45,832 nucleotides of DNA from Micromonosporaceae bacterium (GTDB lineage Bacteria; Actinomycetota; Actinomycetes; Mycobacteriales; Micromonosporaceae): contig JAEHDK010000613.1 in assembly GCA_016880465.1 (NCBI GenBank), forward strand, positions 1 through 45,832, in the 5' to 3' direction. Below the pieces are notes generated by a model that saw nothing but the letters and a program-made list of their open reading frames with translations, had not been told where the DNA came from and did no database searches. Below are positions 17,201 to 25,384 of the stretch, piece by piece (position 1 is the stretch's first letter; every line of letters begins with the position of its first letter). The position numbers were made by a program, and so were the translations under genes.

Positions 17201-17528
17201 GCTCCCGTCGCCCGGCGGCGACCAGGTGCTCGAAGACCGTGGCGTCGACGTCGCCGTGCGCGGCGACCAGCTCGTAGCCGCGGCCCCGGGTCACCAACGT
17301 GCCGTCCCCCAGCATCTGGCGAAGCCGCATCACGTACGCCTGCACGGTGTTCACCGCACGCCTCGGTGGCCGATCACCCCAGACCGCGTCCACCAGCCGG
17401 TCCGTGCTCACCGCCCGGCCCACCTCGGCCAGCAGCACGGCCAGCAGCAGCCGCTGCTGTTCCGCCGACACCGGCACCCAGCCGGCGGCGCTGCGTACCC
17501 GAACCGGTCCAAGGATGCGAAACCGCAT
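14235..17528 (-). CDS. AfsR/SARP-type regulator with BTAD, NB-ARC and TPR domains
   Basis: This 1097-residue protein has an N-terminal winged-helix DNA-binding domain (about 1-92) and a bacterial transcriptional activation domain (about 97-240). An Ala/Gln/Pro/Arg linker of about 35 residues follows at 248-282. The NB-ARC ATPase runs from about 285 to 640, with Walker A GTAGVGKTAL (316-325) and RVLVLLDN as Walker B. A C-terminal TPR array spans about 690-1090. The architecture matches AfsR and DnrI-like STAND regulators, which usually control secondary metabolism or development; no biosynthetic cluster is visible here. Its targets are unknown. The flanking hyc-like and Acg genes are candidates by position only. 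Confidence 0.9.
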   Translation of the reverse strand: MRFRILGPVRVRSAAGWVPVSAEQQRLLLAVLLAEVGRAVSTDRLVDAVWGDRPPRRAVNTVQAYVMRLRQMLGDGTLVTRGRGYELVAAHGDVDATVFEHLVAAGRRERDAGRLEPAASRLAKALALWRGPVFADVPQRPVLAVRFAYLEQLRVAAEEERVGALLRLDRCTEAVDELYRLVEDHPLREGRWALLMEALHRCGRRAEALDAYHRARQVLRGELGLDPGPQLREVQRAVLIAAAAGEPDQAERPAQESAQRPAAQQPAQRPAQRPAQLPAVVAGFTGRHVQLKQLDSVLPVDDDPNAVAVVISVIAGTAGVGKTALAVRWAHRARHRFGDGQLYVNLRGHASAAPVRPIEALARFLRALDVPAERIPSDVDEASALYRSLLADKRVLVLLDNALDPDQVRPLVPGGPGCLALVTSRDRLDGLVACDGAVPVSLDVLGDDEAYALLARLLGAARVNAEPQATAELAAMCGNLPLALRIAAASLVARPHSSLAEYNDRLRGDRLGSLETGADGVRIAFDLSYRAQPEDVRRLFRLLGVNPGHDTTVPAAAALAGTDPATAAVRLDQLASAHLVDEHAPGRYALHDLLREYATDRALTEEPAVERRFALDRLYEYFQRHVDAAAEVLYPEFVRLPAPPADPYRFADQTEASTWVDAQRGNLVAAIRYAAEHGSRPVAWRLADALRGYFVSRMCTVDWQAAAEAGRSAAEADHDQRAIAASHLSLALLHSVRGRYEEAIASYQLAISHAQRAGWAHGEAAGAGGVGGCFQMLGRLEPAADYLSRSLVMRRQLGWAAGEATALANLGLVCWGLGRLEQAVEHHLRAAAAYRRMGARAAEARVNAALGVDYHTLGRLDDAVDTLTPALAATHETGDRYYLCHIQYSLAEIHRDLGAFGKARDLAEAAYVIADEIGDQSQVSASLAALASVDLHVGDQARAIAGLQRALALARESDDRLLEVDVLVRLAAAHHAGGRPDSAASLARQGVDLAQRGGYRLLEGQARTVLAATHLGRGEPAVAADEADRAVRIDQETGHRLGQARAHLVAGHAAHILGDTSAADTRRAAAHALFAEIGIDPRWHIAALVGVPAGPDT
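16701..16739. repeat. 12-bp tandem repeat inside the SARP gene linker
   Basis: Three near-identical copies of CTGAGCCGGCCG lie in tandem, followed by a partial copy. They encode the Ala-Gln-Arg-Pro linker between the activation domain and the ATPase. In-frame length change would be tolerated, so this site may vary between strains. Confidence 0.75.
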
Positions 17529-17585
17529 ACCCGCTCCCTTCCAGCCTCGTCACCGGCGGTTCGGAGCATGCCCATGTCCGGATGG

Positions 17586-17617
17586 CTCACTTTAGTCAAC
17601 GCGACGTCGTCGCGACT
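17586..17617 (-). promoter_or_regulatory. Promoter/operator candidate for the SARP gene
   Basis: The minus strand carries TTGACT (17599-17594), a good -35-like hexamer, about 65 bp before the start at 17528. The same place holds ACTTTAGTC (17589-17597), identical to the central nine bases of the mycobacterial DosR consensus but without its outer GG/CC pairs. Positions 17594-17617 form an imperfect palindrome (AGTC...GACT around GCGACGTCGTCGC). Which element is used is unknown. Confidence 0.35.
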
Positions 17618-17703
17618 CAGCCCGCCACGGCATCGTCCGGCCGGGGCAGCCACCACGGCGGCCGCCTCGCCCGCGGAGTCCGCGTGACGGCGGCGGAGCT
17701 GGT

Positions 17704-19206
17704 TCACAGGTCGTTGCCGGCGTACGAAAGGTTGAAGCTCTTGTTGGCCAGTGGGAAGTCCGGCACGATCGTATCGACCATGGCCAATGGCAGTGCGGGC
17801 CAGTTGAGGAACGACGGGTCGACGATCTTCCAGCGGGCCAGGGCGGCGGCGTCCGGGTGCAGTTCCACGCGGTGCACGATCGTGCCGCGCCAGCCTTCCA
17901 CGATCCCTACCCCGGACGTGGATGCGCCCGCGGCGGGCGGGACCCGGCTGGCGAGCCGGGTCGCCAGCAGTGTCGGGAGTAGCTCCCGTAGCAGTGCGGC
18001 CGATGTCTGCGCCTCCTGCGCGCGAACCAGGAACCGGGCCAGAACGTCGCCGCTGGTGTGCTGCGGAACGGTCACCGTACTGCCCTGGTCGCAGAAGGGG
18101 TGCGCCACGCGCGCGTCATAGGACAGGCCGCTGGCTTTGGCCACGTAGCCAAGGGTGCCGGTGTCGACGGCCTGCTGGCGGGTCAGTACGGCGGTGCCGG
18201 TGAACCGTTCGCGGATGACACTGTTGCCGAGCGCGATGTCGACGACCTGGGCAAGGTCGGTGGCGATCGCGCGGATGTCGGACGTGTCGGGGATGTGGTT
18301 CAGCGCCGCGCCGCCTGGAAAGATTCCGCCGCGTAGTAGCCGGTGGCCGGTGGTGGCCTTGTTCAGCCGCAGCAGTCGTTCCCGGATTCGTTGGGTGTGG
18401 GCGTGGGCGATGCCGTACGCGACGTCGTTGCACAGCGCCCCGATGTCTGCCACGTGGTTGTGTAGGCGTTCGAGCTCGAGCAGTGCGGCCCGCATCCGCG
18501 CGATGCCGGGCGACGTCTGGATGCGAAGTGCGTCCTCGACGGCGAGGCAGTAGGCAAGGGTATGGCCGGCGGCGGTGTCCCCGGACACCCGTTCCGCGAG
18601 GGCGAGGCCGTCGTCGACGGACTTTCCTTCGCTGAGCTTCTCGATGCCTTTGTGGACGTACCAGAGGCGGGCTTTGAGTTTGAGGACGGTCTCGCCGACA
18701 ACCGAGAACCGGAAGTGGCCTGGTTCGATGAGTCCGGCATGCACGGGCCCGACGGGGATCTCGTATACGCCATCGCCCTCCACGGTCAGGAACGGGAATG
18801 GCTGCGCCGTGGACGGCTCCGGCCGGGGACCGGCGTCGCGGCGCATCGGGTGCCACGACGCGGGCCAGCGCGGGTGGTGGACCAGCGAGCGGGGCAGCGG
18901 GTGGTTGTCGGGTTCGATGCCGTACAGGTCCCGCATCTCCCTCTCGAACCGGCTGGCCGGGAACGAGATGCTGGCCAGGCTGGGAACGTGCGGTTCGGCG
19001 GCAGCGGCGCGCAGCACCAGCTCGACGCGCCGGTCGGGCGGACCGGCGGTGAACACGTACACCACGCGGAACATCTCCCTGCCGCGGTCCGCTGGGGAGT
19101 CGTGGTGGGCGGCGACGAGGGCGAGCCGGTACCCGTTGCCAAGGAGCCCGGCGGCGTGGGTGGCCAGGTCCGTGGCATCGATATCGAGGCGGCTGAACTC
19201 GGCCAT
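17704..19206 (-). CDS. hycE: HycE/HyfG-like fused NuoC-NuoD subunit lacking NiFe ligands
   Basis: This 500-residue protein has a NuoC-like domain (about 20-120, FEREMRDLYGIEPDNHP) fused to a NuoD/hydrogenase large-subunit domain (about 150-500, GPVHAGLIEPGHFRF and LWYVHKGIEK). In a true NiFe enzyme an RxCGxC and a DPCxxC motif hold the metal. Here they read R206-V-S208-G-D-T211 and D463-P-S465-F-L-N468, so all four Cys ligands are gone. It corresponds to M. tuberculosis Rv0087, last in the same gene order. It should be the peripheral core of a membrane-bound, complex-I-like oxidoreductase that does not handle H2. The true electron acceptor or donor is unknown. Confidence 0.85.
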   Translation of the reverse strand: MAEFSRLDIDATDLATHAAGLLGNGYRLALVAAHHDSPADRGREMFRVVYVFTAGPPDRRVELVLRAAAAEPHVPSLASISFPASRFEREMRDLYGIEPDNHPLPRSLVHHPRWPASWHPMRRDAGPRPEPSTAQPFPFLTVEGDGVYEIPVGPVHAGLIEPGHFRFSVVGETVLKLKARLWYVHKGIEKLSEGKSVDDGLALAERVSGDTAAGHTLAYCLAVEDALRIQTSPGIARMRAALLELERLHNHVADIGALCNDVAYGIAHAHTQRIRERLLRLNKATTGHRLLRGGIFPGGAALNHIPDTSDIRAIATDLAQVVDIALGNSVIRERFTGTAVLTRQQAVDTGTLGYVAKASGLSYDARVAHPFCDQGSTVTVPQHTSGDVLARFLVRAQEAQTSAALLRELLPTLLATRLASRVPPAAGASTSGVGIVEGWRGTIVHRVELHPDAAALARWKIVDPSFLNWPALPLAMVDTIVPDFPLANKSFNLSYAGNDL

Positions 19207-19207
19207 G

Positions 19208-20692
19208 TCAGCTGCCCCCGGCGATGAGGGCTGCGGCGTCCAGGATCCGCTGCAGCGGCCCCAGCCAGATGCCCAGCGCTACGGCCGCGGCTAGACCCAC
19301 AGCAAGGGGCAGCCAACCTTGCCCGCCGCCGGCTGTCGATGCCGGTTCCCCGCCAGTCGATGGCGACCCGGGCTGCTCGCCCAGCAGCATCGCGGCGGTG
19401 TGCCGGGCGACTGCGGTGAACGCGACCAGGACCAGGACGAACGCGGCGGCGACGGCCCAGCCGAGGCCGCCTGCCCAGCCGGCTCGGGCGATGCCGAGCT
19501 CGGAGGAGAACAGGGCGAACGGTGGCATCCCGAGCAGCGCGGCAATCGCCAGGCCGAAATGGGCGGCCAATCCCGGGGTACGGCTGGCCAGCCCGCGTAC
19601 CGCGTCGATGTGCGGGCTGCGCACCGTGTGCAGGATCTTCCCGGCGCTGCAGAATGCGACTGCTTTGGCTAGGCCGTGGCCGAGGATGTGTAGCAGGACC
19701 GAGGCCAACGCGAGCCGTCCGCCGACCGCGGTACCCAGGGCGACCAGGCCCATGTGCTCGATGGACGAGTACGCCAGGAGACGCTTGTAGTCGCGCTGGG
19801 CGATGAGCAGCAACGCCGCTACGGCAAGCGAGGCCAGCGCCGCGATGAGCAGCAGGGTGCGGGTGTAGTCGGGGCCGAGCGCGATGTCGGTCATGGTCTT
19901 GTAGCGCAGGATGGCGTAGAACGCGACCGACAGCAGCACCCCCGACATGAGAGCGGACACGGGAGCAGGCGCTTGGCTGTGCGCGTCGGGGAGCCAGGAG
20001 TGCATCGGGGCCAGGCCCGCTTTGGTGCCGAAGCCGAGCAGGACAAGTCCGGCGGCCAGCCGAATGAGGTCGGGGTCGAGCTCGGCGGCATGGGCGTGCA
20101 GGTACGTCCAGTTCAGCGCGGTGACGCCGTGGGCACCGGTGGCGACGGCGGCGGCGTAGACGCAGACGGTGCCGAGGAACGCTATGGCGATGCCGACAGA
20201 GCACAGCACGACGTACTTCCAGGCGGCTTCGACGCTTTCCCGGGTGCGCCGGTGCCCGACCAGAAAGGCGGTGACGATGGTGGTGGCCTCGACCGCCACC
20301 CACAGCAACCCCAGGTTGTCAGCGAGGACGGCCAGGCACATGCAGCCCAGGAACAGTTGGACCAGTACCAGGTACCGGCGGGCCGCCCCGACCGCGGTGG
20401 CGTCGGCGGTGAGCTCGTCGCGCAGGTGGCTGACCCCGGCCCAGCAGGCGATGGTGGCGACCGCGCCGACGGCGATGAGCAGGTAGGCGGTCAGCGCGTC
20501 CGCGCGTAGGAACCCCGAGGTGAGGGTCGAGCCATGAGCGGTGTGGGCGGCCAGCGCTATGCCACTGCCCAGGGTGGCTGCGGCGGCGAGCACGGACGCC
20601 CAGGCAGCGGTCCGCCAGGCAAGGACGGCCGCGAATGCGGCGGCCAGAAAGGGGGCGGCTGCCGGTGCGTAGAGGGCAACGGTCGGACGCAT
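19208..20692 (-). CDS. hycQ: HycQ/HyfF-like antiporter-type membrane subunit
   Basis: The protein has about 494 residues, roughly 13-14 membrane helices and the proton-conducting NuoM/N-type domain. WVAVEATTIVTAFLVGHRR near residues 125-145 holds the TM5 Glu. KAGLAPMHSWLPDAHSQAPAPVSALMSG lies near 225-255. HyfE-like and HyfG-like genes flank it with overlap or a one-base gap. It corresponds to Rv0086 and probably forms part of the ion-translocating arm. The start at 20692 was taken because the homology begins with MRPTVALYAPAAAPF and overlaps the upstream stop by one base. Confidence 0.85.
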   Translation of the reverse strand: MRPTVALYAPAAAPFLAAAFAAVLAWRTAAWASVLAAAATLGSGIALAAHTAHGSTLTSGFLRADALTAYLLIAVGAVATIACWAGVSHLRDELTADATAVGAARRYLVLVQLFLGCMCLAVLADNLGLLWVAVEATTIVTAFLVGHRRTRESVEAAWKYVVLCSVGIAIAFLGTVCVYAAAVATGAHGVTALNWTYLHAHAAELDPDLIRLAAGLVLLGFGTKAGLAPMHSWLPDAHSQAPAPVSALMSGVLLSVAFYAILRYKTMTDIALGPDYTRTLLLIAALASLAVAALLLIAQRDYKRLLAYSSIEHMGLVALGTAVGGRLALASVLLHILGHGLAKAVAFCSAGKILHTVRSPHIDAVRGLASRTPGLAAHFGLAIAALLGMPPFALFSSELGIARAGWAGGLGWAVAAAFVLVLVAFTAVARHTAAMLLGEQPGSPSTGGEPASTAGGGQGWLPLAVGLAAAVALGIWLGPLQRILDAAALIAGGS

Positions 20693-21351
20693 CAGTCGTG
20701 CAGCTCTCGTAGTTCGTCGAGGTCGGTACTCCCGAAGGTGGCGTGCAGACGGTTGGTGAGAATCTGCAGCACCAGGACCGCCAGGGCCAGGTCGGCGGAC
20801 ACGCCGAGCTCGACCACGAGCGGTACGCCGCCCGTGGCCAGGAACGCGACGGCGGCGATGCCGTTGTCTATGAGCAGCACGCCGATGATCTGGGAGATGG
20901 CGCGTTGGCGGGTGGCGGCGAGGAAGAACCCGATCAGCACCACCGCCAAGCCGACCGGTGTGGCGCGGCCGGACGCCGACGACGCCGCCGCGACGAGGGG
21001 ACGGGCGGCCGCGTAGCCGAGCAGGGTCAGCCCGGCGGCGGCGAGGATAGAGGCCGAGATGTTGACCAGGGGCCGCGTCTCGCGGGCGTCCGGTACGAGG
21101 CGGTGCACCCGGCGCAGCATCCACGGCACGATGCCGGCTTTGAGGATGCCGATGCCGGCGGCGACGGCGAGCGCAGCTGCGCTGTGGTGCTCGGCGGCGA
21201 GCAGGACCGCGATGGTGGTGAGCAGCGCGCCTTGCAGGGTGAGCAGGCTGACCAGCGCCGAAACCTGGCGGCGCCAGAGGACCCCGAGGGCGGTGAGGAG
21301 GAACAATCCACATGCCAGGTTGAGCAACTGGCTGGACACATCATGGCTCAT
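20692..21351 (-). CDS. hycP: HycP/HyfE-like membrane subunit
   Basis: This 219-residue hydrophobic protein has about six to seven membrane helices. Its C-terminal part (IIGVLLIDNGIAAVAFLATGGVPLVVELGVSADLALAVLVLQILTNRL) resembles NuoK/HyfE subunits, including an acidic residue within a membrane helix. GAGGAA precedes the ATG at 21351. The gene lies between the HycD-like gene (gap 11 bases) and the HycQ-like gene (one-base overlap), matching Rv0085. It is expected to be part of the membrane arm. Confidence 0.8.
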   Translation of the reverse strand: MSHDVSSQLLNLACGLFLLTALGVLWRRQVSALVSLLTLQGALLTTIAVLLAAEHHSAAALAVAAGIGILKAGIVPWMLRRVHRLVPDARETRPLVNISASILAAAGLTLLGYAAARPLVAAASSASGRATPVGLAVVLIGFFLAATRQRAISQIIGVLLIDNGIAAVAFLATGGVPLVVELGVSADLALAVLVLQILTNRLHATFGSTDLDELRELHD

Positions 21352-21362
21352 CGCATGCTTCC

Positions 21363-22301
21363 TCAGGCCAGGATGGCGGAGGCAAGGACGGCGAGCAGTC
21401 CGAGGAAGAACGACCCAGCCAGCAGTTCGGGGACCCGGAACAGGCGCAGCTTCGCCGTCCAGACCTCACCGGCGCTCAGCAGTGCGGCAAGTCCACAGAC
21501 CTTGCCGATGAACACGGCGGCCCCGACGGCGAGCCACATCGGGTCCAGGCTCGTGGCGACCCCCCAGGGGGCGAACAGGTTCGCCAACAGACCGAGCAGG
21601 ATGCTCAGCCGCAGCGCCGCCGCCCATTCGACCAGAGCCAGGTCACGGCCGGAGTATTCGAGGACCATCGCTTCGTGCACCATGGTCAGTTCCAGGTGCG
21701 TGGCGGGGTTGTCCACCGGGATCCGGCCGGTCTCCGCCAGCGTTGCGATGGCCAGAGCGGCGGCGGCCAGCAGGCTCGCTGGGGTGAAGACCCGGGCCGG
21801 TTCGGTGGCGCCCGCGGCGACGATCCTGGACAGGTCGGTCGAGCCGACCCGAAAGGACAACGCGAACACGGCTAGGAGCAGGGTGGGCTCGACCAACGCC
21901 GCGATCACCATGGCACGGCTGGCACCCATGCCCCCGAACGCGGTTCCGGTGTCCAGTCCGGCCAAGGCCAGGGCGACGGTGCCGAGCAGCAGCAGTCCGA
22001 CGACGACGATCAGGTCCGCGCCCCCGAACAACGAGGTGGCCGCGATGAAAGGCCCGGTGGCCGCGACGATGAGGCTGGTGGCCATCATCACCGCCGGCGC
22101 GGCAACGAAGAACATGCTGGCGTCGGCGGGGCTGGTGGGCTGCTTGCGCAGCTGCTTGCACAGGTCCCGCCACGGTTGCGCGATGCGGCCACCGGCGCGG
22201 CCTGCCAGCCGTGCCGGTACCGCCCGGGTGACTCCCACCACCAGCGGCGCGGCCAGCGCGAGCAGTGCGGCCTGGGCGACCGCAACCAGCCACGGCGTCA
22301 C
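21363..22301 (-). CDS. hycD: HycD/HyfC-like (NuoH-type) membrane subunit
   Basis: The protein has about 312 residues and eight or so membrane helices. NuoH-type landmarks are PWRDLCKQLRKQPTSPADASMFF near residues 32-55, the ETGRIPVDNPATHLELTMVHEAMVLEYSGRDLALVEWA block near 170-210 (quinone-side acidic loop), and a C-terminal KLRLFRVPELLAGS. GTG 22301 was chosen because homology begins at VTPWLVAVAQ and it overlaps the upstream stop by four bases. It corresponds to Rv0084. In complex I and its relatives, NuoH links the iron-sulfur arm to the antiporter-like subunits; the same is expected here. Confidence 0.85.
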   Translation of the reverse strand: MTPWLVAVAQAALLALAAPLVVGVTRAVPARLAGRAGGRIAQPWRDLCKQLRKQPTSPADASMFFVAAPAVMMATSLIVAATGPFIAATSLFGGADLIVVVGLLLLGTVALALAGLDTGTAFGGMGASRAMVIAALVEPTLLLAVFALSFRVGSTDLSRIVAAGATEPARVFTPASLLAAAALAIATLAETGRIPVDNPATHLELTMVHEAMVLEYSGRDLALVEWAAALRLSILLGLLANLFAPWGVATSLDPMWLAVGAAVFIGKVCGLAALLSAGEVWTAKLRLFRVPELLAGSFFLGLLAVLASAILA

Positions 22302-24316
22302 CGGATCACCCCCGCGACGAGCACGACGACGAGCGCGACGAGCATGTATGCCAGATAGCGGTGTACGCTGCCCGACGCCAGCGCGCGCGCCCGGGTGCCG
22401 ACGGCGGCAACGGTGTCCACCACGGGCCGGTAGAGGCGGTTCTCGATCCGGTCGGGGATCTGCTGGTGATAGCGGATCGCCGCTACGTGGTAGGCGGATT
22501 CGGTGTCGTGGGTGACGTCGATATCGCGTTCGGGGGCCAGCACGTCGTCGAAGACCCGTTGCAGCGGCTCGGCGAACGAGGTCGCGGTGTACTCCATCCG
22601 GGCGGTGAGCGGTCCGTCGCCGCAGTCCCAGGCGATGGCCCGGCGCCGCGCCCGGCCGAGGCTGCGCGCGGTGACCGCGACCGTGCCCGTGACGGCGACG
22701 ATGCCGACCGCGAGCCACAGCGGCCGGACGCTGGCGGCGGTGCCGGCCAGGTGCAGCCCGAGTACCTCCCGGTTAACCGGTGTCCCGCCGAGCTGCAGGC
22801 CGGCCAGTACGCGGGTAAGCGCCGGTGTCGCGAGTGCGGGCACGACCGCCAGGGCGACGCAGCCGGCTGCGGCCACGCCCATGGCGGTGAGCATGCTGGC
22901 TGGTGACTCGACGGCACGAGCCGCGCAGTCGCTACGGGGTCGGGCGAGAAAGCCGGTGCCGACGGCTTTGACGAAGGTCACTACTGCCACCCCGGTGGTC
23001 AGCGCGACCACCGCGACGGCCAACGGCGCGGCGATCGTCAGGGCGGTGTCCGCGCCCTGGCCGGGATGCAGAAAGGCTTGCAGGAGCAGCCACTCCGAGA
23101 CGAATCCGTTGCCGGGGGGCAAGGCCGCGGCGGCCAGTGCACCGGTGGCAACGAAGGCGGTGGTGACGGGCATCGGCCGCACCAAGCCGCCCAACTGGTC
23201 GAGATGCCGGGTGCCGGTGGCCCGGACCACGGACCCGGCACCCGCAAACAGCAGGGTCTTGAATGCGGCGTGGTTGACGGTGTGCAGCAGGACCGCCGTC
23301 ATGGCCAGCCCCGCCGCAAGCGTGTTGCCGGCGTGGGCGAGCACGCCGGTAAAGCCGATGCCGAGCAGGATCAGCCCGATGTTCTCGCTGGTGGAGAACG
23401 CCAGCAGGCGTTTGAGGTCGCCGGCGACGGCTGCCTGCATGATCCCGTACAGGGCCGACAGCGCGCCAAGGGCGGCGACGACCAGCCACCACCAGCGTGG
23501 TCCGCCGCCGAGTAGGTCGAACCCGACCCGCAGGATGCCGTATACCCCGAGTTTGACCATGGCGGCGCTCATCAGCATGGAGACGTGGCTCGGTGCTTCG
23601 GCGTGGGCGCGGGGCAGCCACGGGTGCAGCGGCACCGCCCCGGCCTTCGAGGCGAACCCGGCCAGGCACAACAGGAAGACCGCGCCGGTGACGGCCGCCG
23701 GCAGGTGACCCGCAGCAGAGCGGATGCCGGCGAAGCTGACCGAACCGGTGGCAGCGGCCAGCCAGAGCAGCCCGACAAGCAGAGCGACGAATCCGGCCTG
23801 GGTCATCGCCGCGTACCAGACCCCAGCGGAACGAACCGCGGCGCGGTGCCGGTGTTCGGTGAGGACCAGCAGCAGCGAGGCGACCGCCATCAGCTCCCAG
23901 ACAGCAAGCAGCGTCGGCACGCTCCCGGCGACCGGCACCAGGGCCATGGCGGCGGTGAAGACGGGAAGTACGGTCAGCGACGTGCCCGAGCCGGGACCGC
24001 GGCCGTCACCCCCGGCGTAGCCGATCGTGTAGATGCCCACGACGGTGGTGACCGCGCCGACGATCACCAGGAACCAGCCCGACAGGGCGTCCGCATCTAG
24101 GGTCAACCCCGCAAGCGGCAGCACACCGGGCAACTCGGCCCGCCAACCGATCCCGGTCACCGCCGCGATCCCGGCTGCGACACCGGCCGTACCGGACACC
24201 GCCGTCAGGACACCGACGACACGTGCCCGCCACCGGGAAGGCGTGCCGATCGCGGCCACGGATGCGCACATGGCCAGGCCGGTGGTGGCGGCCAGGCCGG
24301 CCGCGATGGGGTTCAC
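22298..24316 (-). CDS. HyfB-like antiporter-type membrane subunit
   Basis: This 672-residue protein has 14-16 membrane helices and a NuoL/MrpA-type proton-channel domain. The TM5 Glu lies in LLAVWELMAVASLLLV (near 140). The TM7-8 region HPWLPRAHAEAPSHVSMLMSAAMVKLGVYGILRVGF (near 230-265) retains the conserved Lys. A C-terminal extension of about 180 residues has the DTESAYHVAAIRYHQQIPDRIENRLYRPVVD block near the last helix, as in HyfB/HycC proteins. GTG 24316 overlaps the upstream stop by four bases. It corresponds to Rv0083. With both Glu and Lys kept, ion pumping is plausible. Confidence 0.85.
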   Translation of the reverse strand: MNPIAAGLAATTGLAMCASVAAIGTPSRWRARVVGVLTAVSGTAGVAAGIAAVTGIGWRAELPGVLPLAGLTLDADALSGWFLVIVGAVTTVVGIYTIGYAGGDGRGPGSGTSLTVLPVFTAAMALVPVAGSVPTLLAVWELMAVASLLLVLTEHRHRAAVRSAGVWYAAMTQAGFVALLVGLLWLAAATGSVSFAGIRSAAGHLPAAVTGAVFLLCLAGFASKAGAVPLHPWLPRAHAEAPSHVSMLMSAAMVKLGVYGILRVGFDLLGGGPRWWWLVVAALGALSALYGIMQAAVAGDLKRLLAFSTSENIGLILLGIGFTGVLAHAGNTLAAGLAMTAVLLHTVNHAAFKTLLFAGAGSVVRATGTRHLDQLGGLVRPMPVTTAFVATGALAAAALPPGNGFVSEWLLLQAFLHPGQGADTALTIAAPLAVAVVALTTGVAVVTFVKAVGTGFLARPRSDCAARAVESPASMLTAMGVAAAGCVALAVVPALATPALTRVLAGLQLGGTPVNREVLGLHLAGTAASVRPLWLAVGIVAVTGTVAVTARSLGRARRRAIAWDCGDGPLTARMEYTATSFAEPLQRVFDDVLAPERDIDVTHDTESAYHVAAIRYHQQIPDRIENRLYRPVVDTVAAVGTRARALASGSVHRYLAYMLVALVVVLVAGVIR

Positions 24317-24831
24317 CGGCCGGTCAGGCCGCGCAACGCAGCGACTATCGCGTCCGGTTCCGGCGGGCAGCCAGGCACCTGCGCATCGACCGGGACCACA
24401 TCCGATACCGGGCCGGCCACGCCATGCCCACCCGCGAACACGCCACAGTCCTTTGCGCAGTCGCCGATCGCGACGACCAGGCGCGGTTCGGGCATCGCCT
24501 CGTACGCCTTGCGCAACGCGCTGGCCATGTTGACCGTCACCGGCCCGGTCACCGTCAACACGTCGGCGTGGCGGGGCGAGGCCACCAGCCGGACGCCATA
24601 CCGTTCGATGTCATAGACGGGCGAGAACGCCTGCCCAATCTCGATCTCACAGCCGTTGCACGATCCGGCGTCGACGTGCCGGACCTGTACCGACCCGGCC
24701 AGTCCAGCCGCTTGCGGCAGCCGTTCACCACGATCGCCGGCCGGTTCGGCGACCCGGCCCGCGGATCGGATCTTGCGGATCAGGCCCACGCCGACACCGC
24801 TTGCCCGGCCGGACACCGGTCCCTGACACAC
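24313..24831 (-). CDS. NuoB/HycG-like iron-sulfur small subunit
   Basis: The protein has up to 172 residues. The [4Fe-4S] ligands of the N2/proximal cluster are kept: C58 and C61 (AGSCNGCEIEI), C125 (GDCAKDCGVF) and C155 (PGCPPEPD). The NuoB-like fold begins about residue 48; the first 45 residues are a basic lead. Start choice is uncertain: GTG at 24831 gives the longest form, and GTG at 24816 or 24789 would shorten it. It corresponds to Rv0082. Electrons would pass through this cluster to or from the altered HycE-like site. No ferredoxin-like HycB/HyfA subunit is encoded next to it. Confidence 0.8.
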   Translation of the reverse strand: MCQGPVSGRASGVGVGLIRKIRSAGRVAEPAGDRGERLPQAAGLAGSVQVRHVDAGSCNGCEIEIGQAFSPVYDIERYGVRLVASPRHADVLTVTGPVTVNMASALRKAYEAMPEPRLVVAIGDCAKDCGVFAGGHGVAGPVSDVVPVDAQVPGCPPEPDAIVAALRGLTGR

Positions 24832-24919
24832 GCGGACTGGCCAGCGGGGCGACGGACATCCGAAGCTGTCCGGTGCACGCTGGCTCGGTCGGGCCGGGCG
24901 GCGGTTCGGGAGGCAGGCG

Positions 24920-25261
24920 TCAGGACTGGGTCGCGCCGTCGGCGCGCAGGTCGTCGAGCAACTCCACCTGTACGGACAACACCTCGGTCAAGATCCGGCG
25001 GGCGACCGCCAGAAGTTCGGCGACCTGCGGGCTGACCAGCGAGTAGTAGACGGTGGAGCCCTCCTTGCGGCTGACGACGAGGTTCAACCGGCGCAACACC
25101 GACAACTGCTGGGAGAGGTGTGCCGGCTCGATACCGACCTGCGGCAGCATCGCGGACACCGGATGCTCGCGCTCGGAGAGCAATTCCAGCACCCGGATGC
25201 GCGCCGGATGAGCCAGGGCCTTGAAGAACTCGGCCTTGGCCTGGTACAGCGGTGTGTTCAC
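24920..25261 (-). CDS. ArsR-family transcriptional regulator (Rv0081-like)
   Basis: This 113-residue winged-helix protein is closely similar to M. tuberculosis Rv0081: AEFFKALAHPARIRVLELLSER at the N-terminus, HLSQQLSVLRRLNLVVSRKEGSTVYYS in the recognition helix and wing, and AELLAVARRILTEVLS at the C-terminus. Typical metal-binding CxC motifs are absent, so metal sensing is unlikely. GTG 25261 follows GGAGGGGGTGA. It is the first gene of the hyc-like cluster, as in mycobacteria, where Rv0081 is DosR-induced and acts as a hub regulator in hypoxia. An AT-rich palindrome at 25413-25428 is its likely operator. Confidence 0.9.
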   Translation of the reverse strand: MNTPLYQAKAEFFKALAHPARIRVLELLSEREHPVSAMLPQVGIEPAHLSQQLSVLRRLNLVVSRKEGSTVYYSLVSPQVAELLAVARRILTEVLSVQVELLDDLRADGATQS

Positions 25262-25384
25262 CAGTCACCCCCTCCGCCGGACCCACGCCAGCAACCAGTG
25301 TCCGAGCCCATACCGTAGCCCCAACACGGCGGCAATCCAGCGGCAGCGCCTCCGGGCCCCGCGCCGGCCCCGACTTATTGCGCG

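Noticed and set aside
17704-19206. Functional NiFe hydrogenase or formate hydrogenlyase
   Set aside because: All four Cys ligands of the NiFe centre are replaced and there is no formate dehydrogenase or HycB-like gene in the window.
20743-22515. Long plus-strand frame across the hyc-like membrane genes
   Set aside because: Antisense to well-defined membrane subunits; no start context.
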